Of a stretch of DNA of 64,000 nucleotides, positions 1 through 14,200 are shown one piece after another. How positions within the stretch are numbered: the stretch's first letter is position 1; the number at the start of each line of letters is the position of its first letter. The notes below the pieces were generated by a model. It searched no databases, was not told where the DNA came from, and saw only the letters and a list, made by a program, of their open reading frames with translations. The position numbers and the translations under genes were made by a program. Source of the DNA: Vanilla planifolia (taxonomy: Eukaryota > Streptophyta > Magnoliopsida > Asparagales > Orchidaceae); NCBI GenBank assembly GCA_023846275.1, contig CM043875.1:8737958-8801957 (forward strand). The letters are read 5' to 3'.

Positions 1-757
1 ACCACCTTCTTAGTAATGATAGCTAATGCTTCCCTCCCTTGTCTCGAGTTCATAGTGATCATCATAGTTGACACCTCCTCTAGAATCTTTTAAACTCTTA
101 TGGGAACAAATATTCTGACAATTCTTTAGAGATTACACACTAAGTATAGTTATATATATTGATTAATAGCAATTGTAGTGTTGGTTAAATATTAAGTTGC
201 CACTAAAATATTATTATTTTATAAAAATTTCATCATCACCATTGCTCAAATAATATATATATATATATTCAACATGACATTTGTAAAAACACCATTAATA
301 TTTCCATAATTTCAAATATATCCTTTGTTAGTTCTATTATAATGGCATTGAAATTTAGCAAATTATAAATATACCTTATTGTGACTAACATTCTTATATT
401 TTTTGTATCTACCTTCTTCCAAAATAGATTTGACCTAAGCAAAATTTTAAAATTAAAAATATACCCAATTTTTAAAACTTCACAATTAATTCTTTGAATT
501 TTCAAAAGTTACAAACTTAATGATGTGGAGTTCATGTTGAAATGTTATTTCTATTTATATGCTCAAATAATGTGTTTGATCAACTAAAAATAATGACATA
601 TTTTTTAATATTTGGTTATTATTTTAATATTCTTATGTATAAACTTTATATATTTCAAATTTAACTTTATTACATAAAAATATATTTTATTAAAATTATA
701 TTGGCTAAATTTTATAATTTATCATACATTAAATTTTGTAAAACAAGGGTTGTTATA
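1..757 (+). mobile_element. Ty3/gypsy-type LTR, partial (family A, copy 1)
   Basis: This AT-rich stretch aligns by eye, in the same orientation, with two other blocks at 8,953-9,850 and 16,758-17,605. Shared landmarks include a 'gcttccctc' block near the start, the 'acattcttatattt' block near 390, and the end 'gggttgttata' near 747-757, where the sister copies read 'ggttgttaca'. The left part is cut by the window edge. I see no matching primer-site or polypurine signal beside it, so it may be a solo LTR or the end of an element lying outside the window. It is old: many differences separate the copies. Confidence 0.55.
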
Positions 758-1319
758 GTCTAGTGTCCTTTAGCCTTGTGAGGTTTTGCATACCCACTTT
801 TGTGAAAGGCATTTTACTATTTTTGCCTTACATTTATTTGGGCGATGTAGATTCATTTTTGAATGTAACCATCTAAAATCTATTATATACTTTCTTTATC
901 ACATCCCCCATAAAAGGTGTTTTAAAATATAATAAGATTTTTTAAAACTAGTTTGTAAAGAGTAATTAAGAAACTCAGAAGACTTCTATTATTTTTTACT
1001 TGTGTTTATTTAAAATTAAACTTTTGATAATTTAGTTGTCTCTTTTATGGATATCATACTCTCACATTTGTTAACACAATAGATTAAAGTTAAAAATTTG
1101 GAGTGCCAAGAAACTAACTTTAATCTAAATGAGAATGAGATTCTCTACTTTAGAAATAAGTCAAATTCCTTTTAAGAAAGAATGTATGAAAATTTTAATG
1201 CTTGCAACATATAAAATAAGGTATTTCGTGCATTCTAGAATGACAAAATTATACCAAAACATAAATAAAACTTTTTGGCATGCATGTATGAGTAAATGTT
1301 TAACTTATCAATAGGTTAG
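758..1319. other. AT-rich spacer, nothing recognised
   Basis: This is low-GC sequence between an LTR copy and a gypsy integrase fragment. I see no coding signature, RNA gene or clear repeat ends. It may be unrecognisable retroelement DNA. Confidence 0.4.
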
Positions 1320-2410
1320 ATGGGAACAACTAAGGCTAAGAAATTTTTTGTAGTCACTTATTCTTACAAGGAAGTGGGAGAAGATATCTATGGATTTCAT
1401 GGTTAGACTTCCTTAACCTTGCCAATGATAAGATGTGATAGTGGTATTTATAGATAAATTAACCAAAACCATACATTACTTGCTTGTAAAGATTATATAC
1501 TATATAAAGAAGTTATCTTAGATATATGTGGACCAGATAGTAGTGTCTCAAAAGCTATTATTTCAAATAGAACCTTCAAATTTATATCTTAATTATGGAG
1601 AAAGATATAAGGTTCCTTTCATACTTTCTTAAAATTTATTTTATCATTGTCACATTGAGAGAAAAATAAAGGCAATGGAGAAAACTAAGATGTGAACTTA
1701 TTTTTGATAGATTTTGCATATAACAATAGCTACTTGGTTAGCATTGAAATGACACCTTATGAGGCTTTATATGATTAAAAATGCACATTACCATTGTGTC
1801 GATATGAGAAATTAGAAACAACACCAGTATGACCAATGATGGTTTCTAATTCTACAAGGAAACTATAAATCATCAAGGAAAGAATTAAAAGGACACAAGA
1901 ACTCTAGAAGAAAAGCTTCAATGCAAAACACATAAAAGTCAAATTTAAGGAAGGGGATCACATATTTCTTAAAGTGATCCCTATGAGAGGAGTCATAAGA
2001 TTGGGGGAAAGGAGGACAACTTAAACCAAGATACATTAGAAATTTTTAAATTAAGAAAAAAAATTTGTGTGAGGTTTTATGCAAGATAGCCTTACCATTG
2101 GTAATGTTTAGAATACATGATATATTTCATGTTTCATCTTTGAGAAAATTTGTGACTAAACCTACTCACATGATAAGAATTGATCTATACATCATGGAGG
2201 CATAATTGGATATATGTCATAAAGAAAAACTAGTGAAATTATTACAAGGAAATATAAAAAATTGTGGAGAAAAAAACATACCAATGGCCAAGGTATTTTG
2301 AGATAATTAATAAAAAAAAGAAGCTACATAAGAGTGGGTGGAAGTGAAGTAGAAAAACATCTAAGCTTGTTTTGAATTTTAGAACATAAATTCTTATAAA
2401 GAAAGAGGAA
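1320..2410 (+). mobile_element. Ty3/gypsy integrase fragment (fossil)
   Basis: The conceptual + strand reading shows family hallmarks of plant Ty3/gypsy integrase in the right order. They are a 'WEKISMDFMVRLP'-like core start near 1,378-1,420, the 'DKLTKTIHYL' stretch near 1,455-1,485, a 'TPYEALY' motif near 1,752-1,772, and a C-terminal tail near 2,100-2,200 of the kind that precedes the chromodomain region. The remnant is clearly broken in many places and no gag, protease or reverse transcriptase is seen beside it. It is followed by LTR-like sequence starting 'ataacactcc', so it probably represents the 3' part of a + strand element. Old. Confidence 0.7.
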
Positions 2411-4326
2411 TTTATAACACTCCAAATGTATGTGGATAAATTAAATTTATCATTTAATATATTTTTGGAATTTTTTTATTGAGGATATTACTATTAAAAG
2501 CTAATAGCAACTATGATGTGGGATATTTTCCAAATGGGTGAAAAGATACCAAATTAAATTAGGAGATTATGGACTTGGTGGAATTGAGGAGTACCTAACT
2601 TTTAATTTTGGTAAGAAAGTTTTTAAAGCCATTTGGAGTGTTAAATGCACAAAATACAAACTGTTATAAAGTTTTAATGTAATGATACTTAATCATTAAT
2701 AATAAAAGAGCTTAATTATTTCCTTAAATCGCTAAACTCACCCATCTATTATAGAGGAGAGAGATGTGTTTGTTGTGAAGGAATGTAATTGGAGAGACAA
2801 TATGGATGAAGGGGAAGGTATATAAGGAGAAATCTCACAAAAATCAAATGAAGGTTGGATCACAAGGGATTCAAGAGGATTTTGCTTAAGAAGCAAGGTA
2901 TGGTTTACCTCTATGAAATTCAATTTAGTTTTGATCCTTTTTTGTATTAGAAATTGCATGGATTACATATGGAATCTTAAAATGTTTACAATCACTTTAG
3001 ATAGGATTGTATTAGTCTTAATAAGTAATAAGAACATTATTGATAAAGATAATTAGGAAAATAATTTATAACTTATAGATTAAAATTGAACATTTCATGT
3101 GTAGATCAAATATTCTCAAGATCTAATAAAATATATATACTTATCTTAATGTAAATGACCTTTGCCTATAAGCATCACTAAATTGACATATGGCCATATT
3201 AAAGTATGAAATCCTAGACTAATACCTTATCTATCCATATCCATATGAAGTTATAGAGCTCTATATCAATACCTTTTCCATTTATATATAGTGATAAGGG
3301 TCTTAGACCAATAACTCAGCAACTTTGTATAATGCATTAGTAGCTAACTATGAGATCATGTCATAATCAGATTCTATAACCAAAAAAGGTATGGAGTCCC
3401 AAACCGATACTATAGCCAACCATGCTTGTCTATTATACATACATATGAGCCAAGGATGATGCCCAAGGGAAACCCATTTTCATTTTCATAATTCTATTTC
3501 ACAAGCTTAATTATAATACATAGAATAAAATCATATTAACACATTAATGTTTTTAATTTAATCAAATTCTATTTTAGAATTGTGACTTTATGTATTCATA
3601 TTAATTATTTTGTAAATAAAAAACATCGCTAAAATAAAATCACACGTCAAAAAGATAACAATAACACTTGGAAGATCATGTCATATATTAGAGTAAATAA
3701 ATAATAAATATCATATAAAAATATCTCATATATATAATATTACATGAAATAATTTTCTTCAATATTTATAATATATTTACGATATTTATCTAGTTGAATC
3801 CAAGATGAAAATTTCCTTTTTAGTTTACTTTTTCTCTTGATTTTCTCTAAATACCATCCATGCAAATCAATTACTATAAAATTCTTTTTAAAGTTCATAT
3901 AACATGCTTATTATAACTATAAAACCCCAAAGCATTCTCTTCATTTTCATTACCTATTATAGTAGAATTGTATGATCCTTTCCCCTATCATATTATACAT
4001 TCTATAAAAACTTAATATTGTACTTACTTTGGGGTTGATTCTGTTGTATGGTTTATCTAAAATCCTCTAACGAAATGATAACATAATGTGTAATACAATG
4101 ATCCCATAATACCTTACATTATATCGTACCAAAATAGACTAAGCTAACAATTTTTTTCTTATATCTTAATGAGTTATAGCCTGATGTACAATACAATGAA
4201 CCCATCTTACTATACATCTCTTATAACTCATTTAACCCAAACCAACCTATAATATCCAAACTTTTGTAGTGTAATATGTTATAAACTTTGGGATTGAGCT
4301 ATATGATTGAAATAATGAGTGTTACA
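2411..4326 (+). mobile_element. Probable 3' LTR following the gypsy integrase fragment
   Basis: The block opens with 'ataacactcc', a degenerate form of the usual gypsy LTR start, and a candidate end 'gagtgttaca' lies at about 4,317-4,326. Inside it has no coding pattern. It contains the purine-rich leader-like stretch at 2,750-2,900 typical of transcribed LTR regions. The boundaries are guesses from end motifs and from the position directly downstream of integrase. No sister copy was found in the window to confirm them. Confidence 0.35.
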
Positions 4327-5199
4327 TTGAAATAAAAATATTTTTCTAAAATACTATATTTATTGATTAAAATATTATTATATTAGTTTTTATCTTAGGA
4401 GGTCAATATAATTAGCTATAAATTTTTTATGAAAAAAGAAAACTAATGTAATTCATGAATTAGTCAAGGGAAAGATATAATTATGTAATTAAAATCACAC
4501 TACCTTAGCATAAGTTTAGAAAAGAATATTTCAACTAAGGCGTGATGTAGTAAGGAGGTAGGGAAAAAAAATTTAGGAGAGAGAAGAAAAAGAGAAGAAG
4601 TGGGAAGGACACTTAACTAAGAATAGGAATCAAGTAAAAAAGGATATTTTCTTTAGAGAAAACTTAAGAAGTAGTAAAAATTATTAAGGAATCAGTTGTT
4701 AAAACAAGAGGAGTGAATGATTCTACAATAACTAGCATTTTCATTATTGTCTTTCATATAACAATAAATGTTCAATTTTAGCATTTGATTTAGAGGAGGG
4801 CAGCACTTCAGACCTTCACAACTTTTATACATCAAAATTTTATATGGAGGGACTAAACTAAGTTAGACCAAGAGAAGATCTTCTTGTGACATTTTTGCAA
4901 GAGGAAAGTAGTTAAACATGTTATAACTATTGAGGATGAAATTCTTAATAATTGTAATTATTAGTTGGTTAACTTTCTCATAAATATTTAGGCATCTATC
5001 CTTCCATATATTTCAATGCATAATTATTGTAAGAATGAGAATGACTTCCCCTTTAGTTGAGTGTTTATTCTCTTACTTCCACCAACTAGATATTAAATCA
5101 ATTATACTACTTGTATCTATTTGCTAAATGTGTGCATCACATGCAAAGGTAGACCATACTTTGCTTGCTTTTTAAAAACTCATAAATACATGATTCATG
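4327..5199. other. AT-rich spacer with a purine-rich patch
   Basis: No gene or recognised repeat. A purine-rich run on the + strand lies at about 4,550-4,620 ('gagagagaagaaaaagagaa'), probably simple low-complexity DNA. Confidence 0.4.
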
Positions 5200-8110
5200 C
5201 AATGGGGGCAATTTGAAGCTATCTGAAAGTTAAGTTTCATTAAAATCTTGGGGATGATAAGAGCTTATTGAATATTCTCTAAAACAAAATTGAACATTTT
5301 GAAGGACATTTAGGGTTCAAGACGTTCTATCTTGATTTTAAAATAAGACTTTTGCTCTTAATTGCTTCCCAAGTTGATTGTATGTTTTCCATCAATAGTG
5401 AGTGTCCAATAGCTATTCATTATCTTGTTGGAGAATTTAGTATGCCCTAAGACTAATTTTATTGTACTTTTCATGTTCTTCTAGGTGTTGGATATGTTCC
5501 CTTTCCTTCCTGATTTTTAGACATTTTTCTTTCATGTATCTCTAGACCATAGTGAATTACTAGAAAATAATTTTCAATTCAATTTTGTTGAGAATGTAGA
5601 TAGCATTTATGTTTTTTGAGACCTAATTTATTTTTTATGATTAGAAGGCTCACTTTTCACCAATTAGTTTAGTGGTGACTTTCCTCATTAGTAGAGTCAT
5701 TTCAGAGAAAACCATTCATTATGTTTCTAGATATGTTTAGTATATTTAAAGGTGGATTAATTATCATTAGAGAAAACTTAGGAATTAAGGTAAGAAAATG
5801 CTTTACAAGAGTGGGTCTATCTCTCATTATAAGTTAATTTCTTCTTCCAACTTGCTATTTTCTTATTACTTTTATCTAGTAAAAGTTGAAAGTAAACAAT
5901 TTCTTTCTATTGACAATGAGAGGATAGCTTAAGCACCTTATTAGAAGCTTGTCACTTTCAAACAAAAGATGACGGCCAACTTTTTTCACCAAGCTAGATT
6001 GCATTTTGTTGCTAATGAAGAACTTGCTTTTATGTTGAATTATGTGAAGGCCTAATTTAATTTGAAATGATGGTAAGGACCTGTGAATGATGGCCATAGA
6101 TTTTAAATCACCTTTATAAAAAGAGTATGATATCATCTACATATCGTAAATGGGTTGCCATTAGGTAGCCTTTAGGGTGAGCATAATGAAGTGCTTTTCC
6201 TCAATTAACATGCTTGTTTATTTCCCAACTAAATACTTCTATTGTAAGAGTGAATAATAAGGGTGAGATTGGATTCCCTTACTTTAGCCCCTTAGAAACT
6301 CAAAAGAAACCATTTGGCTTGTCATTGATGTTGATTGAAATTTAGGTGCTAAAGTATTGGTTGATGTATTCCAAGAATTGATACATTTCTTCCAAACTTA
6401 GAAGAAGAATATCCCTTGTATTCATTAAGAAATACTATTACATTATAATCACCTTTTGTAAACTATGGGTTATTTGAGAGTTTAGCAATGTAGGTGAGAC
6501 TAAAGCAAAGTAACTTTTTTATGCTTGAATTCTTAGCATAAATGAAGGTGTAATTCATAGATTTGTTTCGCTATGGGTTCTCTATCAAAAGATGAATTAA
6601 TTTATCATTGTTCAATAATATTTGATAAGAAAATTCTTTCTTCCATTTGACCCAAATTTTATTGGATTTATTACTGACACAATGCTTAAATTCCAACTCT
6701 TTTGCCAATTGAGGGTAAGAAGATTGTTTTTATCTTAATTGGACGTTTGAACCTACTAGCCAAGCTTTCGTTTGCTACTTCTTTAATATTGTAATGAGCA
6801 TGTTATTCATTCTTAGTCATATGTTCTACAATTTGGATGGCACAGGACCTTTTGTGATTGCCTTTCAAACAATGAAGTTTCTCTTGACCTTTTTTTATTT
6901 CTTTTTTACCATTTTCTAGCAGCATTAAGGTGAACTCTTTCTTGTTGTATCAAAGTAGCCTTGATCCCATAACTCTATTCTTAAGTTCTCAATAAATTTC
7001 TTAAATGATTGAATATCATACTAATAGTTAACTTTATCATGTGATGTTTTCATATCAAAATATGAAGTTTCTTATCTACTTTTCCTTTGGGATTTATTGA
7101 ATAGGATTTATTAGTCCATTATTTGATTCAAGATCACATTTGTCCCCATTTTAATTGATTGGGATCTGCTTGAGCTATTTGAAGCCTCCTTTGCTTTTGC
7201 TTCTCCTTATGGAGCTTTTCTTTACACCCAAGAAGGGGATGAGCATTGTATTTGAGACTTGATAGCATTGCATGGAAGGTTCCATTCTAAAATAGTTTTG
7301 TATAGGTGTTGTAATGCTTCACTTTGATTTATTGGCTTGTTAATCCATGGTAACTTATGGAGATGTTGCTCTTCCAATGTACTTGAGGCTTTTAAAGTCA
7401 CTATTGCAAGTTGTTGATTTGATGCTATTTTGCTATGTTTGCATTACAAAATACTATGACACTAATTAAAATAACCTTGGTAGTAACTAGGGAGATTGTC
7501 ACTTTACATTTTTTTGCAAGAATCCATTAGAATTTCCTCATTTTTTGTGATCCTAATTTAACTAAGTAAGTCCTTCTTTAAGCCTACGTCATCATAGACA
7601 TTCAATTGGGTTAGATTAATAGTTGTGACATCAACTTTGAGTGAGGAATAGCTGAAGCTAGTGAAAACAATGTTTCCTTATTGAATGAGTGAATTTGAAG
7701 GTGCACTATTTAGACCCAAACTAGTGCCAATGAAGGTTCCATAATTAGATGAAAATCTAGATGTCATTTAAAGCTTTCATTTGGAAGTTTGCAATATTCT
7801 AAGCTCTATAGATCTAGCATAATAAGTAGTTTTTGTCTCTGGTGAACCTTATAAGCACATGTTAATTGCTCAAGAACCATATTAAAAAAAAATTTGTTGA
7901 AGGCATATAGGATTATTTCCATTTTTGGTTGACCATGTGAAAACTTTTTTTTATTAATGTGTTTGAATAAAGTAGCCTTTTTAAAGATTTCCTCTCCTTT
8001 AAAAATAACCTCTAGTTCACCTTTGAAAAAGGTTGATGATTTAATGCAAACTAGAATTAGGTCCATGAAGTCACCCAAAAGCCTTTGTGAAGTATCTATT
8101 AAGGAAGGTG
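5200..8110 (-). mobile_element. L1-type LINE remnant (DUF4283-like ORF1 part and reverse transcriptase)
   Basis: On the - strand, 8,078-7,690 resembles the DUF4283 N-terminal domain that plant L1 elements carry in ORF1. Its reading ends with 'LDFHLIMEPSLALVWV' and then an 'LFSLASAI' motif. Further along the - strand, 6,350-6,100 shows the reverse-transcriptase core: a 'GNPISPLLFTL'-like block close to 6,270, then the catalytic 'YVDDIILF' at about 6,140-6,115. A 'LGLHIIQHKSKFFISN'-type stretch at about 6,050-5,990 follows. The whole is about 2.9 kb, roughly half the length of a complete plant L1. Endonuclease and much of ORF2 are missing or unreadable, and frames shift and stop repeatedly. It is a dead, 5'-complete-looking but internally reduced copy. 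Target-site duplications and a poly(A) tail were not identified. Confidence 0.7.
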
Positions 8111-8952
8111 AGACCTTTGGGACCTACTATTTCTAGAGGGGGAAACTAAGGATTAATAGGCTTAAGTAGAATAAAAAAACTATGACTGAGTATAGAGTGA
8201 GCTTAAATGTTTATGTCCAAAATGGATTTAAGTTAGGAATGCTCTAAGAATGAATTGAGGAGTTTAGAGCTGGTAAAAGTGAAATCAAGATGATTTAAAA
8301 GAATTACATTTCTAACTAGATAAGATCATACCATATGATCAAATAGTATATTGTAAGTTGGTTCAAGAACTAAATGATCATATGCCTATTAGAGTGTCAT
8401 ACAATCCTCATGAAATAAACTTATTATTGATTAACTTATCATACAATATATTAATTTGTAAGTCGATAAAAGTAGAGTAGAATAATTGATCATATTTTAT
8501 GATAGACCAATAGCTTGATATGAAAAATGAGAAATTATTACAAGATAATGAAAGGATGGTATAATGAAATAATTGTGGAGTGCTTAGATAAGGATCAACA
8601 ATATCATTGTATATTATATAATATGATAGATTGTTAAGTAGTAATGTTTGAGTAAAAAATTAGAGAAAAGATGTTAGGATAACAAATAAAAGAAGTGTTA
8701 TGTTATGCATTTTAAGAAGAATTAGTAATGATTTATGTGAAACTATGGCTTTTAGGAACTTAAGAGAATAAGAATCTTAGACAAGGCATTTCATCTCAAA
8801 TCTTTATAGTAAATCTAGTAATTATAATGTGAACACAATTATAAATTAATACATAATATATTTCTTGAATTATATATTTCTCATGGTGTTTACTTATTTT
8901 TTGCACAAACATATATGATAAGATTATCCTAACATAATAATAGAGCCAAAGA
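8111..8952. other. AT-rich spacer
   Basis: No gene seen. Short 'atcatatgat'-like palindromic words around 8,320-8,450 resemble words in the LTR family at 35.4-35.6 kb, so part of this may be decayed LTR DNA. Confidence 0.35.
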
Positions 8953-9850
8953 TGTAACACACTAGAGACATCAAAATCATGAGTAGAAAGGCTTCCCTCT
9001 TCATTGAAACATGGCCACAAGACTTCCCTGAGTTTACAATGACCTTAATAGAAATGACAGTACCTTGCATTACTGATCACAGTCAACTCCTAACCAAACT
9101 TTGGTTTACTGACATAACCCAAACTTTAAATGGTCCTAGCTTCCTACTATGCTTGTTAAATCTATTTATAAGTTGTAATGAAAGGAAAATAAGGTCTTAA
9201 CAACAAGAATTCTTTGAAAATCCCTACTTGATTAGTCTTGGAAAAAGGAAACTACCAAAAACAAACCCTTTGTTTAATGTACCTACTCTATCAACACCAA
9301 AAATCTAAAAATCCTATTTCCATAAGGTTCAATACTACAATTTTATAAAACACTCTAAAACTCCCAATAATTAGAAATTTATCCTTCATCTTTTGTATTT
9401 TTGTTTGTATTGAAACTAAAAAATTGTAAATATATCTAATTGCAAACTAGCATTCTTATATTTATAAAGCTACCTTTCACCAAACTTATTTGGCCTAAGT
9501 CAAAATTTTTAAAATTATAAATCTACCCTACACATAAGTTTGAGATTTACAAACATATATAAATCTTTAAAATTTTATAATTAATTTCTTTGATCTCAAA
9601 AATTTATAAATTCAATGCAATTAAACTTTTCTCATAAAGCTTTTTAATTGATATATTCACAAAATAATTGACTCTGTTAGAGATTATGACATGCTTCCTC
9701 AAGTTCTCATATTATTGTACTATTTTTATATATGAATAACATATTTAAGAAATTAAATTTATCAAATTCAATCATACTTAATCGTAATTTTATTAGCTTG
9801 ACTCTAGCATTTCTCTTATCTTAATTGGAAAAAAAATGAGGGTTGTTACA
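8953..9850 (-). repeat. LTR, family A copy 2 (3' LTR of the - strand gypsy element)
   Basis: It starts 'tgtaacac' and ends 'ggttgttaca', the inverted TGTAACA/TGTTACA ends usual for plant gypsy LTRs, and is 898 bp long. It aligns with 16,758-17,605 and with 1-757. Confidence 0.65.
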
Positions 9851-9851
9851 A

Positions 9852-9863
9852 CCTTTTTCTCTT
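9852..9863 (-). other. Polypurine tract (read on the - strand)
   Basis: The + strand reads 'cctttttctctt' directly beside the LTR. Its complement is an all-purine run, where plus-strand DNA priming is expected for an element lying on the - strand. Confidence 0.45.
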
Positions 9864-11279
9864 GTAGAACTTTTGTCATAAAAGTTTAGAAAGCTCTGGA
9901 TACTTATTGATTATATTAGCTTTCATTTTCCAAGTAGCTTCTCTTTTCATTTGATCTTTTCATAAAACTTTAACATATGAATGATTTTGTTTCTTATACT
10001 CTTTTACTGTTTGTCAAGTATCCCTTCTAGTATCTCGAAGTAAGTCAAATTTTTTTGGATTTTCACATGTACATCCATATAGCTAACCATATGAAAGGGT
10101 TCAAGGATATATCTTCTCAAAGATAGAACATGGAACATATTATGTACTGTTACCAACTGAAGAAGAAAAGCAAATTGGTATGCTGCTTGTCAAACTCTTT
10201 TGAAAATTTTAGAAGGATCAATAAGTTAAAGTTGACTTTTTTGACTTATCAAATCTTTTGATATCTTTTTTTGGACTTACCTTAATGAAAACATGACCCC
10301 CTTCTTGAAATTTTACCATTCAGTGTTTTTTGCATCATAATGTTTCTTTTATCTATCTAGAGTTACTTTCATTCAATTTTGAATAATCCTAATCTTTGCT
10401 ATAACTTCAACAAACTTAAGACTTAGTAGAATCCTTTCCTTAGCTTTATTCTAAGAAAGAGTTGATTGACATTTTCTTTTATAAAATGCTTCATATTGTG
10501 CCCTCTTGATATTAGATTGATAGGTATTATTGTTAGAAAATTCACTAATGAAAAGTGACTTTCCTAGTCTCCACCAAAATTAAAAATTCAAAGCCATAAC
10601 AAATCTTCCAATGTTTTTATAGTTCATTTTTCTTAGCCATACATTTAAGGATGGAAGGTTATTCTAAACTTTAGATTCATATGAAAAGCTTGATGTACAC
10701 TTCCTCAAAAATGGGAAGTAAATTTAAGATCTCTATCAGATATAATGACTTTTAGCAATCTATATGCTTAACAATTTGGTTCATATAAACTTGGGCTAAT
10801 TTTTCAATTGAATAAGTGATTTTAATAACAAAAATATGAGCATATTTGGTTAGCATGTCAATTATTATCTTGATTGAATCACAACTTATATGTGATATAA
10901 GCAAACCAACCACAAAATCTATTTCCACTTCCTCCCTTCTTCATTTTGAAATAGGTAAATGCTACAATAATCCTTTAGGTTTTTGCTACTCTAGTTTCAT
11001 TTGCTAATGGACCAAACACTTTTGAACCTAGTTGGAAACATCTTTCTTCTATTATAGCTATTAATATTGTTATCTCAGCTTCTGATCATCTTATTTTCTT
11101 TTGGGTGAACTGAATATTAGGAATTATGTGTTTCCTTTAACAATAAATATGTCATCTTGGTCTAATTAAAATTCAAACTATTGTCCTTCTTGCATCTTCT
11201 AAACTATCTTTTTTAGCTTGAGATCCTCAACTTGATTACTATACCCAATATTTTTTTTCCATATTATTACAAAATTATT

Positions 11280-14200
11280 TGATTAAGATATGTTTTGTTT
11301 TATGAATTAAAATTTTAAATTTTAAATTTAAATTTTGAAATTTGAATTGAATATATGGTTGAATGGAAAATTTTGGGTTGCATCACAAGAGCCTTGATTT
11401 ATCTTAATTCTTAAAAAAGAGCTAAATATTTTATTTATGTTTTTATTTTTATCTCTTATCTTCATTAAATTTACTTTTGAATGCATGAAAACATAAGGAT
11501 GAAATTTCTTAAAAGTAAGAGTGGTCATTGATGATTAGTGGATTAAAAAGAAAACATAATATATGTGATACATTTATGAATATTTAAGAAAGAATAAATA
11601 TAAGAAAAAAATTATAAATGAATATATATATTAGCTAAAACTATTCTTAGATTCCTAGTTTTTAGTAATTAGAATTGCCTGGCTGCCAAAAAGTGAATTA
11701 AGTGAGGGTTGTTTCAAAAGCTTGAGCAACGGCTACACCAAACCCAAAATTGGTTCATATTAAGATAAATCCTTAATTTAAGGAGGCATGGTCATGACTA
11801 CATTAGCTCTTATTATGTTCTTTTAAGGGTTTTAAAAAACCTTACCAAAAAGGAATTTTGGAGAGACCAACTAGGAACATACCAAGGAGATAAGCAAAGG
11901 TAAGTCATGAGAAAGAAGAACGTGGAGGGCTCAAGCTTGAAGGCAAGAAATGATCTAATTAAGAAGAAGTCCTCTATATGGTTTGTTTCTAATAAGATAC
12001 ATTAAACCTAACTAAGATCTAAGCAAGATAAAAATGGATTATTTTTCTAAATGTTAAACTTTAGAAAAATTGATAAATCATCCTTCCTCTTCATGAATTT
12101 CAATTGGTTATGAAGAAATTCTTTCTACCCAAGACTATGGTTTGGATGGGAGTAACGAAATTCTTTTCTTTTCATGCAATATCTCTAATGGAATCATGCT
12201 TAAAAAATATATGTTAACATTCTACCCAAGAATGCAAAGTAGAATTCATGATATTATGCAATGTTGCATTTTGATTTTGATTATAGATATATGTCAAAGT
12301 TGAATATAAAATAGCAAATTGATGATGAAAAATACCCTTTAATTTAGACATTTTCATATGGATCAAGTTGAATACCATGTTGAATTATGTCTTGTTGGTT
12401 GATTAAGAATGGAGTATCATGATAAAACTAGAAACATTTTGGCAAACCATGGGGATGCAAATTTTTGTGTAATTAACCTTCATGACCTAAACTAGATAAT
12501 CTTATTTTCTTATTATATTTGTGGAATTTAAGATTTCTAGTAAAATCCTTATTTGTTTTAAGAAGAAAAGATGTATGATGAAGTAGATTGTTTGCAATAA
12601 TTATTACTTGAATGCTTGTTCATGAATTTTATGATGTGATAAACCAAGTAATAAGAGCAATCAAGACTTGTGTTTAATTTTCACAATTTTTGTTAATAAT
12701 ATAACATGATGAGCATGCATATATTATCAAATCAATGAGAAAAATATATGAAAGGTCATGTGATATAATTTATACATTTTCCTAAGCCATAAACCATTTA
12801 AGGATGCTTAGAATTAAAGCAACATCTAGTTAATGTTGCACCCAAGTTCCCCCTTTGCCTCGAGTTTTCCTGGGATGCAAGGAATCATGACTTGACTAAG
12901 TCATGGGAAGCATAGGTTTAACTTTTAAGAGAACTAAACGGCTTTTAAGTATGGATGTTCTTTGGTTTCTAGTTGAAAGACTTAGAAGAGCTCAATTAAA
13001 GGCCTTAGAAGAGGGCTAGGTTGAGTAAAGACTTGAGTAGCAAACATAGTGTTTTGTTATGACTAAAAATGCTAAGGTAAAATTAGACCTTAAGAAAAAA
13101 GGTGTTATAGATACTTTGTAATCCTTAATAGGGTTTAACTAAAAATTTAATTTTGGTTATGATTATACAAGATAAGTTTTGTCTTGAAATCAAACTTAAA
13201 AGATTATGAATAATCCATAAAAAAGAAACTTGTAATAGAAAGTCTTAGTGATGGGCTGTGAAAACCTTAATTATAAATCTCTATGTACATTATAAATTAT
13301 TTGGATAGATATACTCTCAAGTAAGACCTTGGATGAATGTGGAAGAGCTTGTAAAAGACTTATGTAGATGCTAGTTTTGGCCAACAAAAATAATAAGATA
13401 AAGTTGTTGATTAAACCCTTGATTTGATCAGGTTTTATGGGTAAGACAATAAGTGGCCCTATTTGAGTTTTTAGATCACACCATTGCACCCTAAATGATG
13501 ATGTAGAGGATGTGTGGTAACTTAAGAGAGACTGGAAGATGGTTGTGGTGATTTAGAGTTGGCTTAGAGACATAAAAGTCACTAGTAGTAATTGATTATA
13601 TATGGAACTAAGGGTACAAATCAATACTTTGTAAGCATTAAAGTTATCCTAAATAAGCAATATCGTAGATGAAATCAGGGCAACTCTAAGAAAACAAAAC
13701 TAAGATATGATGTTATAAATAACTAACCTAATATTTAACAAAATCTCCAAGGTATTTATATGTAGTAGACCCTTTATTATACATGCTTATTTAAGATATA
13801 AAAATTTTAATTACCTTTCTCCCTTGACCTGGAGATAGATACAAGTGGATGGATGAGCTTATAAGAGGAATGTTAGATACTGTGGTATGAACCTCCATGA
13901 CTTGTTGGATATCATAGAATAAATGATCCTAGGAAGGAACAATTACACATTTAGTTGTATGTAAAATCATATGATGTGCTATGTTATGAAAGACTCCTAA
14001 AACCCTATAAATAATATCATCTTATAAAGTGTTATATTACGTGATATGATAGGAGTGTTAGGTCCTTTCATAATTTTCTTAGATAGGAGAATATATTAGA
14101 TCAAAAGAGAAATACTAAGCATCTAGTTAGCAATATTATACAAATAGATATTAGCTTAGGTAATAATTATGATGCTTATGATAATCAAGATTAATGTTAT